A DNA stretch of 64,000 bases, taken from assembly GCA_021613335.1 (NCBI GenBank), contig JAJTWR010000245.1, positions 239,501-303,500 on the forward strand, written 5' to 3'. Numbering within the stretch: position 1 is the stretch's first letter; the number at the start of each line of letters is the position of its first letter. The DNA is from Whitmania pigra (Eukaryota > Annelida > Clitellata > Hirudinida > Haemopidae). The notes beneath the pieces are model-generated. The model ran no database searches and was not told where the DNA came from. It worked only from the letters and a program-made list of their open reading frames with translations. This document shows, piece by piece, positions 47,390 to 59,279 of the stretch. Both the position numbers and the translations under genes were made by a program.

Positions 47390-48700
47390 TGTTTAATATT
47401 CAGAAAAATTGTCTTTTACTTTGGCATTCGATTTGTTATGCCACCCTTCCACGTCGTTATTAGTGCGGTTTTCGTCATCGTAAACGTGATTTGACTTCAA
47501 AGTGGCCAACAATCCACTATTTATTAAGTCCCAAGAGCATACGCGCCGTTTTCAAAGCTGGTGATTGCAAATTTTCCTATTGAAAACAAATCGTTTTATA
47601 ATTAAGTTTTAATTTTTATATTTAATTTTGCTTTTTAATTTCCAAGCTATTTTAGGCCATGAGAATTAATAAATTTTGCCCCACAGATTTTACATTAACT
47701 TTCAACTAGTGAACGAAGAACAAATTTTGAAACTTAGGCGAACAAATTAAATATACTATCTTTTATTCATCAGTTCAAATTTGTATTTTTCACGTAAAAA
47801 ATATTTAAATCTTGTGGTATTCGTTATATCTTCTTAGTTAATTAAGTGGTCCAAGATTCGATTTTAATTAAGCCCATGGACTTCTGTCTGTCTACGAAAT
47901 ACTGATGGTTACAGTTGAATGCCAGTTGGAATGGAGTACAAGATCTTGAAGGAAAAAAAGTCACTCCAACGTTCGATATTATCATGACTGCTAATTTGTA
48001 GTACTCTATCTAGCCCTGTTATTTATAGTGTTGTTCGATTGGTAATTGGAAATTTTTAATTTAATGTTTCAGATATTGGTTTGTTTTGATTTTTAAGGAG
48101 GTTATTAAAAAAACAATTAAACAACTGGAGCATTAACTATTTGTGAGTTTTATTACAAACCTAATTAGGCTACAACATAATTAAAATTATTATCAAACAA
48201 GTACGTTGGGGTAATGATATATTTCTATATTTCAATAGTTCTTGATTTGCAAAAGGAATGAGTTATGCGTTATCCCTATTGGGTTATTATTAGTTTCGAA
48301 GTCGATCATCATAAATTGAATTGCAAGATGTTTCAAGTACATTTTATGAATCCATATTTGGAATCGAAGACGATTAAGAATTAACAAAAATGTGTTTAAA
48401 TAAATCAATTAATTGACAAAATGTGATGTATATTTTAATTGGTTAAAGTTACTGTGTAACTTAGTGGCGGATCTAGAACACTTTGTTTGGGGGCAAATAA
48501 TGTAACCAGTAAACGGATTTAGGGTAGAGAGAGTTGCTAAACTGTCTGTAAAAGTGTTACATTTTTGAAATAATTTCATTAATTTGAATTTCTTTCAACT
48601 AATTTTAAGTTAAAATAGACTCACTTAGTTAATAAATATATAACTTAATAAATATATTTCAGTTAAATTCAAAACTAAATATTAACATGGTCATTAGGAC
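47390..48700. other. Intergenic DNA; repeat at 48,230-48,570
   Basis: No exon motif in 47,390-48,230. 48,230-48,570 is a copy of the TAGTGGCGGATCTA composite repeat (see 39,200 and 50,725). Confidence 0.45.
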
Positions 48701-49020
48701 CATTAAACATACTTTTATTACGTAAAATACGAAAATAACATGTACATAAAATAAAAAATGATATGCCCCTTTGAGAAAACATAAATAATTCATAAAAATC
48801 ATTGAAGCGGAATTGTTTCAGCATCAGCTTTAGCTGACATCACTGATAAAGAATGTATCTTGTTCTATCCACAATGTTCACTTTTTCCATTTAGTAACCA
48901 ATGTTTTAAAAAGGTTTTCAAAGACATCAGAAAACAAAAATATGTTGACTGTAAAATATCAGCAGTAAACATCTATTTTAAATTATTTTATTAACTCAAG
49001 AATTCTATCAAGCTTAACGA
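48700..49020 (+). pseudogene. Orphan CRP6-type upstream region
   Basis: Collinear with 11,160-11,460 upstream of CRP6 (ACGTAAAATACGAAAATAAC, GATATGCCCCTTTGAGAAAA, TTAACTCAAGAATTC). The promoter, ATG and exons are absent; a simple repeat begins at 49,020. Confidence 0.65.
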
Positions 49021-49076
49021 TAAGATAAGAAGAATAAGAAGAATAATAATAATAAGAAGAATAAGAAGAATAATAA

Positions 49077-49136
<60 letters not shown>

Positions 49137-49285
49137 GAAGAATAATAATAATAATAATCATAATAATAATAATAAAATAATAATAATAATAATATAGAAT
49201 AATACTAATAAAAATAAAAAATAATAATAATAATAATAAAAAAAAAAAAAAATAATAATAATATAATAATATAATAAAAATAATA

Positions 49286-49328
<43 letters not shown>

Positions 49329-49338
49329 AAAATAATAA

Positions 49339-49373
<35 letters not shown>

Positions 49374-49386
49374 TATAATAATAATA

Positions 49387-49448
<62 letters not shown>

Positions 49449-49450
49449 TA
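49020..49450. repeat. (AAT)n/(AAG)n microsatellite
   Basis: Compound array ending at the CRP26 upstream module. Confidence 0.95.
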
Positions 49451-49671
49451 GATCATTTGCATGGCTCTTAAAACGTGACATTAGAGACGGAATGAATGAT
49501 GTGTAGATTGATAGCTATTATCAAAAGTGACTCAATACGTTTTTCAAGTTTTTGGCAGATGCCCATGAAATATCCATTTGAAATATTTTATTAACTCAGG
49601 GACGCGTTGAAGCGTGACAATTTACTCTACAAAAGTGTTCAATGAAACGTTAAACTCAGACATCTCCAAAG

Positions 49672-50568
49672 ATGAAGACTGTGTGTGTTTTCCTGCTTGC
49701 AATCCTGATGCTTGTCTGCCTCATGGGTTTGTGTATCTGGACTATTTTATTGTGGATTATTTCTATATTATATTATTGTTAATGTTTTTACTATTATTAT
49801 TAAAATTATGAATGTTAATATCGTTGATATTATAATGATTATCATTATTATGATTAAGATGATGATGGTGATGATTATTATTGTTATTGTTGTCATCATC
49901 ATTATTGTTGTTGTTGTATCGTTGGCTTGTTAGAAAACAACAGCGGTAAACTAAAACTTTTAATTAACATTAAACGCTTCTTACACAGTTAATAACTCGC
50001 AAATTGTATATCTCCAACTATCAGTCGTAACTCCCAAAATTAAACGATTACGCTTATGAAACGTTACAAGCATCAAGGTGCGCAGGTAATTAGCCAACAT
50101 GTGCGGCCAGGTGCGCTAGTTAGGTTACAATTATTATTATTACATATCGATACACTTTTAAAACATGACATTAAAGGAGATATATTTTGAATTTTGAGGA
50201 AATTGTAATTAATTAATTGTATTTGATTTTTCAGAAATTGTTCACTCTTGCAAGTTAAATGTAAGAATGAAATACGAAATTCTTTTCCCAAAATAGTCGA
50301 ACTGATTATTTCTAAAATTATTTATTCAAAATTTTCAGTCTGATTGTAAAAATCCGTTTTTCAAGAATGGTTTCTGCATTAATGGTGTCTGCAGTAAGTC
50401 GTAGTTTTTACATAACAATTATAAGGATAATATTAAAATTAGCGTGATTTTTAAATTAAAACAAATTATTACATTGTTATGTCGGGATGTAATATGCAAC
50501 ATGACACTTCTTACTTCGATTCGTTAACTTGATATTTTTCAGTGGTAAAATATCCCAGAGGAAAATGA
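49672..50568 (+). CDS. CRP26: secreted four-cysteine peptide gene with long middle loop
   Basis: Exons 49672-49726, 50235-50260, 50339-50393, 50543-50568; phases 1-0-1. Signal MKTVCVFLLAILMLVCLM then EIVHS, VHS|C cleavage. Core CKLNSDC, loop KNPFFKNGF (9 residues, the longest seen), then CINGVC. Tail MVKYPRGK-stop with Gly-Lys; a strongly cationic peptide. The TATA box is changed to TACAAAAG (49628-49635), which may weaken it. Intron 1 (about 500 bp) contains a repeat copy at 49,905-50,135. AATAAA at 50612-50617. The inverted paralogue is CRP29. Confidence 0.84.
49905..50135 (-). repeat. GCGCACCTTGATGC repeat, copy 2
   Basis: Reverse complement of the elements at 28,421 and 58,425, lying inside intron 1 of CRP26. 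Confidence 0.6.
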
Positions 50569-50724
50569 ACAGCAGGTTTCTTCAATGCACATTGCAACAC
50601 AGTGCAGAAGAAATAAATTTGAATTAAACGTCAAAACCGTTTAAGAAAATTTCAAATTTCATGTAATTTTAAATTTGAACTTTCGTTAAATATTAAAAAA
50701 AACATAAATGGACTGAAAGGGTGA

Positions 50725-51205
50725 AATGGACTAGTTCTTGATTTGTAAAAGGAATGAGTAATGCGTTATCTTTATTTGGTTAATTTTAGTTCCAATGTTG
50801 ATCTTTATTTGAATTGCAATATGTTTCAAGTACATTTTAGGAATTTATATTTGAAATAGAAAATGATTAAGAATTAACAAAATTTTTTTTATTAAGAAAT
50901 AAACCAATTCATTTGCAAGATGTACTGCAGGTTGAAATTGGTTACAGTTAATATGAAGTATTAATAAGTTAATATGTTTTCAGTGGCGGATCTAAAATAC
51001 TTTGTCGGGAGCAAGAAATGTAACCAGTGAGCTGATTTAGGGGAGAGACAGTTGCTAAAAGTTTAGTAAAAGTGTTAAATTGTTGCCCGGTGATGGGCAA
51101 ATCTCAGATCATATCTCCGTGGTCAAATCTCAAATCCTTTGTAAAATGAATCAAATCTCAATAACCAAATCTCAAAATTTCAAATTAAATCAAATTCCAA
51201 AATTT
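50725..51205 (+). repeat. CAGTGGCGGATCTA/AAATCTCAAATC composite repeat
   Basis: Inverse of 57,370-57,830. The part after 51,085 consists of short CAAATCTCA-type repeats similar to the subterminal repeats of the hAT-like element at 37,197. Confidence 0.55.
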
Positions 51206-51284
51206 CTATTAAAGAATAATAACAATAATAATAATATAATAATAATAATAATAATAATATAATAATAATAAAAAATAATCATCA

Positions 51285-52330
51285 CCATCCTTGATACAGT
51301 CCTTAGATCCTTGATAGATAAAGGTATGAGGAATAAAGTCTTGGGCCATAACATTGAATTGAAAATAATTTAAGTGTAGATTTGGAGAAAGACGGACTAT
51401 ATTCATGTGTATTACTTAGAAAGTGTGTAGGATTATTGTAATTAAAAAAAACAGAGAAGAAAATTGAAATCATACGAAAACATGAAAAGAGCAATTTGTA
51501 AATTACGAATTTTTGAGATATTTAACAGACTACTATTAGTGAAGACAGATGCAGTTAATGATGAGGGTGATAATAAGAAAATTTTTCGTACAATCCGTTT
51601 TTGCAATATATTCAATTGATGTAAATGTGTGTTATAAGTAGCTGCCCACATTACATTGCATTAAGCTAAGTAAAGGTAAATAAAATAGAAATATAACAGA
51701 AGAGCAACTTTTGAGTCAATAAATGGTCGAATTCTAGAAATTACACCAATGTTGTTAGAAACATGATTTTGAACGTAAGAGAAATGTTTGAGCCAAGATA
51801 AGACCCCAAACTATCTAATGCATGACACTTTGTCAAGAGAAATACCAAGAGAAAATAATTTGATATTAAGAGCTAGACAGTTTGTAGTAAATCAATTATT
51901 AAAAAGATTCAATTCATTATTAAATAAAGCAATAAGATTATTAACATTATTCCCATGTGTATACACCACTATGTCATCTGCATATAGCAACACATTAATT
52001 AAACTTGAAGAACACTTAAAATCATTAATGTAAATTAAAAACAAAAGGGGACCCAGAATAGAGCCCTGAGGAACACCATAATCAATTAAATTATCAGAAG
52101 AACAAACATCATTATATATAACTCTTTGTACTATATTGGACAATTTCGGAACCAAATTAAAACAAATCGCTAATACCATAAACCTCAAGTTTCTGATGGT
52201 TAACAGTATCAAAAGCCTTTTGTAGATCAAGAGTGATTTTTTGTGAAACCAAATTGAGATTCATGAAATAAATTAAATTTGTCGAAGTAAAAATAAATAA
52301 AACGAATTGTATAAATTTTCGGGTGAAAAC
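51285..52330 (-). mobile_element. Non-LTR retrotransposon fragment with RT catalytic box
   Basis: The minus strand encodes DYGVPQGSILGPLLFLIYIN and, further on, VLLYADDIVVYTHGNNVNNL, i.e. RT motifs including the YADD box, then (51,303-51,651) HLHQLNILQKRIVRKIFLLS and LNISKIRNLQIALFMFSYDF. Frameshifts and 5' truncation make it inactive. Same family as 36,295 and 56,440. Confidence 0.88.
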
Positions 52331-52369
52331 TAGTGAACATAGTGAAGTGAAAAAATTATTTTTAAATTA

Positions 52370-52660
52370 CAACGATGGCATACCATCCTATGAGATGGTG
52401 AAGCGGCTTTATTCATATGGGATGGTGCTTAATAAAAGGAGATGACTTGTATGACTCATGATAAATTCAGCTGCTTTTAAAAGTAAACTAAGAACACCTA
52501 AGTTGATAAATCCAAACTTTATTTCAAAATACTAAAATTTCAAACGTTTATTTCTAAAAAAAAAAAAAATATAATTTCGAATATTAAATCCAAATTAATA
52601 ATTCAGATTCGCGGCTGGAATTCTTCTTGGAAAACTCATGTTGTTCATCTTGGGGCTGAA
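52370..52660 (-). pseudogene. Orphan CRP19-type exon 4 with its 3' block
   Basis: Minus strand: TTTTCAG then CCCCAAGATGA at 52645-52655 (PR-stop), followed by the 3' block shared with 18,060, 31,170, 35,830 and 59,280. It abuts the LINE at 52,330. Intron 3 homology extends to about 52,745; no other exons. Confidence 0.7.
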
Positions 52661-52759
52661 AATAATGAAATTATTGTAAAAAATAACAAGTTGAATTGAA
52701 TATTTTAAATTCTAATTTTAGCCTTTATTATTACTATAGGATATATATTATTAAATATA

Positions 52760-53640
52760 AAACATTAATAGCTTTAATAATAAAATAGCTTGATTTTTAC
52801 AAAACATTATAAATACACTAATAAACTTAAGCGATATTGACGTAATAATAAAAATTTAATGTTTTGCAGCAACAGTGCCAGCATTGAATTCAATATTGGT
52901 CAAAATGCCAACAGACCTGAGAAACTGTCCATTTTAAAATGCAACAAAATGTAAAAAAAAAATTTTTTGAAATTTTGTTTCGAACAAATGTTTTGCGTTG
53001 TTGCAGGACTCATCAGCACTATTGCCATTTTCATGAATAAAATAGTTTTTGGAAATTCAGTCGGAAGAGAAGCCAAGATGTTTCAGAGAGCATATCATAA
53101 ATTATCACAAACGTCTTCAAAGTATGTCTTGCATTTAAATTATTAAATGCAGTTGTTATGACAGTTTCAATAATAAATATAATAATAATATAATAATAAA
53201 ATTCTAACAAACCAACAGTATCGACCCAAAGATATGGCATATTTACATCTTCACATCCTATATTGACCATGGGCATCAACTTGTCAATGAAAAGGTAAGA
53301 AGTTCAAGAACTGATTTTGTGATAAGAATATATTTATCAAAATAATGTAAAGATTATTATTGTATCGTCATTCATTAATTTGCTTGTTTTTAAATTTCTA
53401 ATTTGTCTCTTTTTTCCAAAATTATTGAAACGTTTGCAAATATTTTTCTCTTACTTTAAGAGGACATAAATAACTCATAAAAGGCAATGTAGCGCATTCT
53501 TTCGGCATATTAACTTCGTTACAGCTTCGTAAATCTAATGATTCATTTTTATTGGAATGTGGATGTGCAGAAGGATCCATGAAGGCTGCTGACTCATTTT
53601 TTCAGGTTTTTGACAGATTTAGAGCTCATGAAATATCAAT
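52760..53640 (+). repeat. Partial duplicon copy D and CRP27 upstream flank
   Basis: 52,790-53,220 matches parts of copy A (around 1,970-2,100 and 2,700-3,050) with a large internal deletion. 53,400-53,640 is the CRP upstream flank shared with 23,690-23,950. Confidence 0.6.
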
Positions 53641-53721
53641 TTTAAAATATTTATTACCTCAGGAACTTTTTATAGCGTGCTAACTTAATCAATGAGAAGT
53701 CAAATTCAGACATCTCCAAAG

Positions 53722-54150
53722 ATAAAGATTGTGTGTGCTTTCCTGCTTGCAATCCTGGTGCTTACCTGCCTCATGGGTTGGTATTTGTTTTGTAATATTT
53801 GTTTGTTAAAAGATGTCATTAATTAAACGTAGTAATTATAATCTGCTTGAAATTGTAAAAAGATTATTTTTCCAGAAACTGTCCGGTCCTGCAATAATCA
53901 TGTAAGATATGGAATGAAATGGAAAATTTTGTCTGATTGTTGATTTTAATTTCCAGGATGACTGTGATTTTTCAATGCTTTGCCTCAGCGGTCGATGCAG
54001 TATGTGACAATAATAACTTAATAACAATTACATGAATAATTTTAATTAATTATGATTAATATACTTATTAATATAATAACGTGCATCATTAAACTTTAAA
54101 AAGATTCTTTAACTTTATCCTTTTCAGCGCCACCTGTTTTCGGCAAATGA
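53722..54150 (+). CDS. CRP27: four-cysteine peptide gene whose usual start codon is ATA
   Basis: Exons 53722-53776, 53876-53901, 53957-53999, 54128-54150; phases 1-0-1, all splice sites intact. The family ATG is ATA. The rest is open and typical: KIVCAFLLAILVLTCLM, ETVRS, core CNNHDDCDFSMLCLSGRC, tail TPPVFGK-stop with Gly-Lys. An ATG at 53692 is in frame (MRSQIQTSPK precedes) because the usual TAA in the leader is CAA here, but it may lie upstream of the transcription start; the TATA-like TATAGCGT is at 53,671. A recent start-loss allele or a gene with an N-terminally extended signal. Confidence 0.6.
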
Positions 54151-54354
54151 ACAGAAGTATCTTTCAAGGCTCATTTCTGCGACAAGCAAAATAAATAAAA
54201 TATATTAAAAATAAATTTTTATTGTTGAATATTTAACCTTTTTGAGATTCCAAATTTTTGTGGCTTGTTATTTAAATATATTTTCAAATATATTTTATGA
54301 AATAAAAGTGGCACATATTTTGATGAGATTTTGGTGTCTTTGATCTATTTAAAG

Positions 54355-54505
54355 GCCTGCAGTCGTAAGGTGTCGTGTTCGATGCCCAGCCTGAGCAGTG
54401 GCAGGTTCTCATAGTAAAGTGCAAATGCAAGAAGCACCTCTGATTCTATGCATACGGTTCTATATACATTAACTAAATTTGCAAAAATTACAATTAAATG
54501 CATTT
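54355..54505 (+). mobile_element. tRNA-derived SINE, A box deleted
   Basis: CCTGCAGTCGTAAGGTGTCG shows an internal deletion between head and B box; the rest (GTGTTCGATGCCCAGCC and CTATATACATTAACTAAAT) is retained. Confidence 0.7.
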
Positions 54506-54674
54506 GAAAAAATTTCAAATTTTCAAAGAAATCGGTGAGGAACTTTTGGTGATTATAGATTTTGAATAAACAAACATTTATAAGTTTTTTTATTTATTTT
54601 TTTAGATTACATTAGATTTTAGATTGTTAAATATTGTAGCATAATTGCAGACGATTTCTTCATTTCTTTAATTC

Positions 54675-55017
54675 GTTAATTCGTACCTGACAATTCGACT
54701 GGAAATATTAATATGAATAATAATCTTTAATTCTAAAATTTACATTTGTTATAAAATTTTTGATAAGCCGAGATAAAATAGCATTCATTATATAAGTTAA
54801 CTTAATCTTAATTTTACAACTCACCACATACGCCTTCAAGACACAGCAGTCTAGATGAACAGAGTAGGTTCTGAAAATATTAATGTGACTTTTTAACTCG
54901 TTTTAACATTTAATAACTTCGCTAGTAGTAGGTGATGCGTTTTTTTTAATTATCATAATAACATGATTGATCATTTATTAATTATCATAATATATTCAGT
55001 GTTATTTCAATCTTACC
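54675..55017 (-). pseudogene. CRP2 paralogue truncated by transposon DNA
   Basis: Minus strand: exon 3 54825-54870 keeps the CRP2-like codons (NLLCSSRLLCLEGVC), and exon 4 near 54,675-54,705 ends in LSGTN-stop. Of exon 2 only GTGCAACGAG before the donor remains; at about 55,027 it joins a hAT BED-region fragment. No signal exon. 54,535-55,020 as a whole repeats 3,130-3,625. Confidence 0.8.
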
Positions 55018-55027
55018 TCGTTGCACA

Positions 55028-55133
55028 TGATTTTCCTTTGATTGAAATCTGAACATTTTGTTTAAATACGGCCACGGACTATCTTCACGGTTGTTCCTCT
55101 TATCTTCGCTAACGACACTCATTGAGTTATTTT
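55028..55133 (-). mobile_element. hAT BED-region fragment
   Basis: The minus strand encodes SPWPYLNKMFRFQSKENH preceded by an ATG, matching the N-terminal part of the element at 21,797. It is separated from the rest of a hAT (55,272) by duplicon sequence. Confidence 0.8.
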
Positions 55134-55271
55134 ATTTATTATTGTTACAGGAATCATCAGCACTATTGCAATTTTTATGAATAAAATTGTTTCTGAAATT
55201 TCATTCTGCCAAGTGCAGACAGCATATCATAAAATATCACAAATACCTTCAAAGTATGTTATACATTTAGA

Positions 55272-56288
55272 CAATGTTGTAAAAATTACCTCCTTTCAGT
55301 AATTAGGTAAAAGTAACAGTAATAGCTCAAAAAGCTGCATAAGTATAAGTAAGAGTATTGTCTCAAAATGTACTCAAGTAAAAGTAAAACGTTACAGCAC
55401 CTAAAAGTTACTTTTAAGTAACAATTACAAGTAGCTTTAATGCCGCCATTATTGTGATCATACATCGTTCCGTATTATTTAAAAGGAATTGTTTCTATTG
55501 AAATAATTATTGCTGTTAACTGATAGTACTAACAGTCATTAAGTAATAATGTTTAAACTAATCCATTCTTTTGGTGTTTTTATTATTTATTACAATCACA
55601 AATGTTTGTTAATTTTTAACATAACTAAGTCCTCGGATAGTTTTTCACTCATTATGGTCCTTCGGCTGTTCATACCAGCAGAGCTGAATAAACGTTCAAC
55701 AACTGCTCTAGCTGGCAGAGGAGTGTTCAACTGGATAAATACTTTCTTCAGGGTATCGCTTCCAGTAATAATGTTCATGTCATCTAATCGGTCTCAGTTG
55801 ACCTTTGTACAATTGAAGAAATTGTCTTTAACACTGTCAGCATCAGATGAATGAGATGCTTTCAGCTCATCCACCATTGCTGCATTAGAAGATGCAGTCA
55901 ACCGATATTTCAAGTGCTGAAATTGATTAATCTGATTTAGAAACTGTACGATAATATTAACTTCGATCCAAAAAGTACTATTATAAGTATTATTGCCACT
56001 TTTATGCTGCATAATATGTAAACCTGAATTCCACCTATAGAATAATACCTGAATGTCGATCAATGAGCTGCTGCATGTCCAATATATTTTGAACTTCGGA
56101 TGGAAGATGGCAGCAGCTATGACATCAATGTCGTTAAGTTCTGGAATCTTAAAAGTATGACCGAAAATAGTAATTTGTTACAAGTAAAAGTAAAAAAAAA
56201 ATTTTGTAACTGGTACAAGTAAAAATTACCAAAAAATGTAATTAATTACAGTAACAAATTACATGTAATTCGATACTGCGCAACACTG
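55272..56288 (-). mobile_element. hAT transposon, second copy of the 21,383 family
   Basis: The ends CAATGTTGTAAAAATTACC and GCGCAACACTG mirror the 21,383 element, and the minus strand keeps the dimerisation segment (LPARAVVERLFSSAGMNSRR). No clear target duplication, but the flanks match the uninterrupted sequence at about 4,385 and 4,605. Confidence 0.85.
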
Positions 56289-56439
56289 AACTAAGGTATG
56301 TCTTAAAGCCAGGCATAATTTGAAGTCGCCTCAACAGAATGCCAATCGAGACATTTCGCATTCGTTCAAAAATATTTCACATAAAACTATACAAATTAGT
56401 CATTATTTGATACTGAAAAATATACAGATACATTGTATG

Positions 56440-57085
56440 TCCTTTTTAGACGCTGAATTTATCATCAGTCATGCAAGATCTCTTTTTATTATCATTATTA
56501 TATATTAATATATCTTAGATCATTATTTTTCGTTTTTTTCTTGACAAAGTATCATGCCTTAGATATTTGGGGGTCTTATCTTGGCTCAAACATGTCTCTT
56601 AATGTTCAAAATCATGCTTCTAAGGACATTGGTGTAATTTTTAGAATTCGGCCATTTAATGACTCAAAAGTTACTCTTCTGTTATATTTCTCTTTTACAT
56701 ACCTTTACCTAGCTTACTGCAATGTAAAAAGGGCAGCTACTTATAATACACATTTACATCAATTAAATATATTGCAAAAACGGATTGTACGAAAAATTTT
56801 CTTATTATCATGAATTGCATCTGTCTTCTCTAACAGTAGTCCGTTAAATATCTCACAAATTCGTAATTTACAAATTGCTCTTTTCATGTTTTCGTATGAT
56901 TTCAATTTTCTTTTCTGTTTTTTTTTAATTACAATAATCCTACACACTTTCTAAGTAATACACATGAATATAGTCCGTCTTTCTCCAAATCTACACTTAA
57001 ATTATTTTCAATTCAATGTTATGGCCCAAGACTTTATTCCTCATACCTTCATCTATCAAGGATCTAAGGATTGTATTAAGGATGA
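56440..57085 (+). mobile_element. Non-LTR retrotransposon 3' fragment
   Basis: Encodes LGSNMSLNVQNHASKDIGVI and HLHQLNILQKRIVRKIFLLS, the C-terminal part of the LINE at 36,295 and 51,285, then the 3' tail TCAAGGATCTAAGG and a GAT/ATT run. Forms the inner part of arm 2. Confidence 0.85.
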
Positions 57086-57089
57086 TGAT

Positions 57090-57376
<287 letters not shown>

Positions 57377-57981
57377 TAACAGAAATTTTGAGATTTGGTT
57401 ATTGAAATTTGATTCATTTTACAAATGATTTGAGATTTGACCACGAAGATATGATTTGAGATTTGTCCATCACTGTTTCTTAATAAAAAAATTTTACCAC
57501 CTTTACAAAACTTTTAGCGACGCTCTTTCCTAAATCAACTCACTGGTTACATTACTTGCCCCCGACAAAGCATTTTAGATCCGCCACTGATAACTTATTA
57601 ACTGTAACCAATTTAAACCTGAAGTACATCTTGCAAATTAATTGGTTTATTTCTCAATAAAAAAATTTTGTTAATTCTTAATCGTTTTCTATTCCAAATA
57701 TAAATTCCTAAAATGTACTCGAAACATATTGCAATTCAATTAAAAATCGACTTTGGAACTAAAAATAATCAAATAAAGATAACGCATTACTCATTCCTTT
57801 TACAAATCAAGAACTAGTCCATTTCATCCTTTCAGTGCATTTATGTTTTTTTTTTAATATTTAACGAAAGTTCAAATTTAAAATTACATGAAATTGGAAA
57901 TTTTCTTAAATGGTTTTTACGTTTAATTCAAATTTATTTCTCCTGCAATGTGTTGCAATGTGCATTGAAGGAATCTGCTGT

Positions 57982-58819
57982 TCATTTCCCTCTACCCATA
58001 AATTTAGGCACTGAAAAATATCAATTTAACGAATCAAAGAAAAAACTGTCATATTGCATATTACATCTCGATATACCAATGTAATAATTCATATTAATTT
58101 AAAAATTACGCTAATTGTTATATTATCCATATAATTGTTATGTAAAAACTACGACTTACTGCAGTTGCCCCTAATGCATACAGCACCATTGCTACATTCA
58201 GACTGAAAATTTTGAATAAATAACCTTAGAAATAATCAGTTTGACTATTTTGTGAAAAGAATTTCGTATTTCATTCTTACATTTTTCTTGCAAGAGTGAA
58301 CAATTTCTGAAAAATTAAATACAATTAATTAAATAAAAATTTCTAGCAAAATGCGAAATATAATTCAAAATATATATCTTTTGATGTCACGTTTTAATAG
58401 TGTATTGATATGTAATAATAATAATTGTAACCTAACTAGCGCACCTGGCCGCACCTGTTGGCTAATTACCTGCGCACCTTGATGCTTGTAACTTTTCATA
58501 AGAGTGTTCGTTTAATGTTGGGAGTTACGACTGATAGTTGGCGATATACAATTTGCGAGTTATTGACTGTGTAAGAAGAGTTTAATGTTAATTAAAAGTT
58601 TTAGTTTACCGCTGTTGTTTTCTAACAAGCCAACGATACAGCAATAGTGATGATAACAATAATAATAACCATCACCATAATCATCATAACCATAATAATA
58701 ATCATTATAATAGAAATAATGTAATATAGAAATAATCCAAATCAAATAGTCCAAATATACCAACCCATGAGGCAGGCAAGCATCAGAATTGCAAGCAGGA
58801 AAACACTAACAGTCTTCAT
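57982..58819 (-). CDS. CRP29: secreted four-cysteine peptide gene
   Basis: Minus-strand exons 58765-58819, 58281-58306, 58160-58202, 57982-58010; phases 1-0-1. Signal MKTVSVFLLAILMLACLM then EIVHS, VHS|C cleavage. Core CKKNSECSNGAVCIRGNC, tail MPKFMGRGK-stop with Gly-Lys. TATAAAAG at 58856-58863, 44 nt before ATG. It shares promoter, intron repeat and 3' flank with CRP26, but loop 2 is 5 residues instead of 9, so the mature exon changed while the surrounding DNA stayed similar. Confidence 0.85.
58425..58650 (+). repeat. GCGCACCTTGATGC repeat, copy 3
   Basis: Lies in intron 1 of CRP29 and is the mirror of 49,905-50,135 in CRP26, so it predates the inverted duplication. Confidence 0.6.
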
Positions 58820-59009
58820 CTTTGGAGATGTCTGAGCTTAACGTTTCATTGAACACTTTTATAGAGTAAATTGTCACGCTTGAAAGCGTCCCTGAGTTAA
58901 TAAAATATTTTAAAAGCGATGTTTCAAAAAAGTGAAAAACGAATTGAATCATTTTTGATAATAGCTATCAATCTACATATCCATCATTCCGTCTCTGATG
59001 TCACGTTTT

Positions 59010-59270
59010 AAGAGCCAAGTTTTGTTGCAATAGTAAAAATATCAATAATTACATTATTAATATATGTAATTTTAAAATTAAATATTTTTTCAGAATGTGT
59101 TTTTCTTTATGGGAATGCTAGATGCGTGAACGGATCCATGAAGGCTGTTGACGACACATTGTTTGACGTTTTTGGCAGATGTTGAGTACATGGGATATCC
59201 ATTTAAAAATATTTTATTAACTCAATAACTATAGTTTGCATAATTAAATTTTTTCGGATGTCGAAATTAT
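59010..59270 (+). other. Orphan CRP3-type upstream flank
   Basis: GTTGCAATAGTAAAAATATC through ATTTTATTAACTCAATAAC matches 4,740-4,920 upstream of CRP3, but no promoter or exon follows. Confidence 0.55.
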
Positions 59271-59279
59271 TCAATAATA

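Larger units (their letters stand above)
49450..52330 (+). repeat. Arm 1 of a large inverted duplication
   Basis: CRP26, the repeat at 50,725-51,205, the (AAT)n array at 51,225-51,275 and the LINE at 51,285-52,330 occur in mirror order and opposite strand at 56,440-59,010 (LINE, ATT array, composite repeat, CRP29). Confidence 0.8.

Noticed and set aside
55028..55133. Functional fusion of transposase BED region with CRP exon 3
   Set aside because: The frame into the donor is phase 1 while exon 3 needs phase 0; joining them gives a stop within a few codons.
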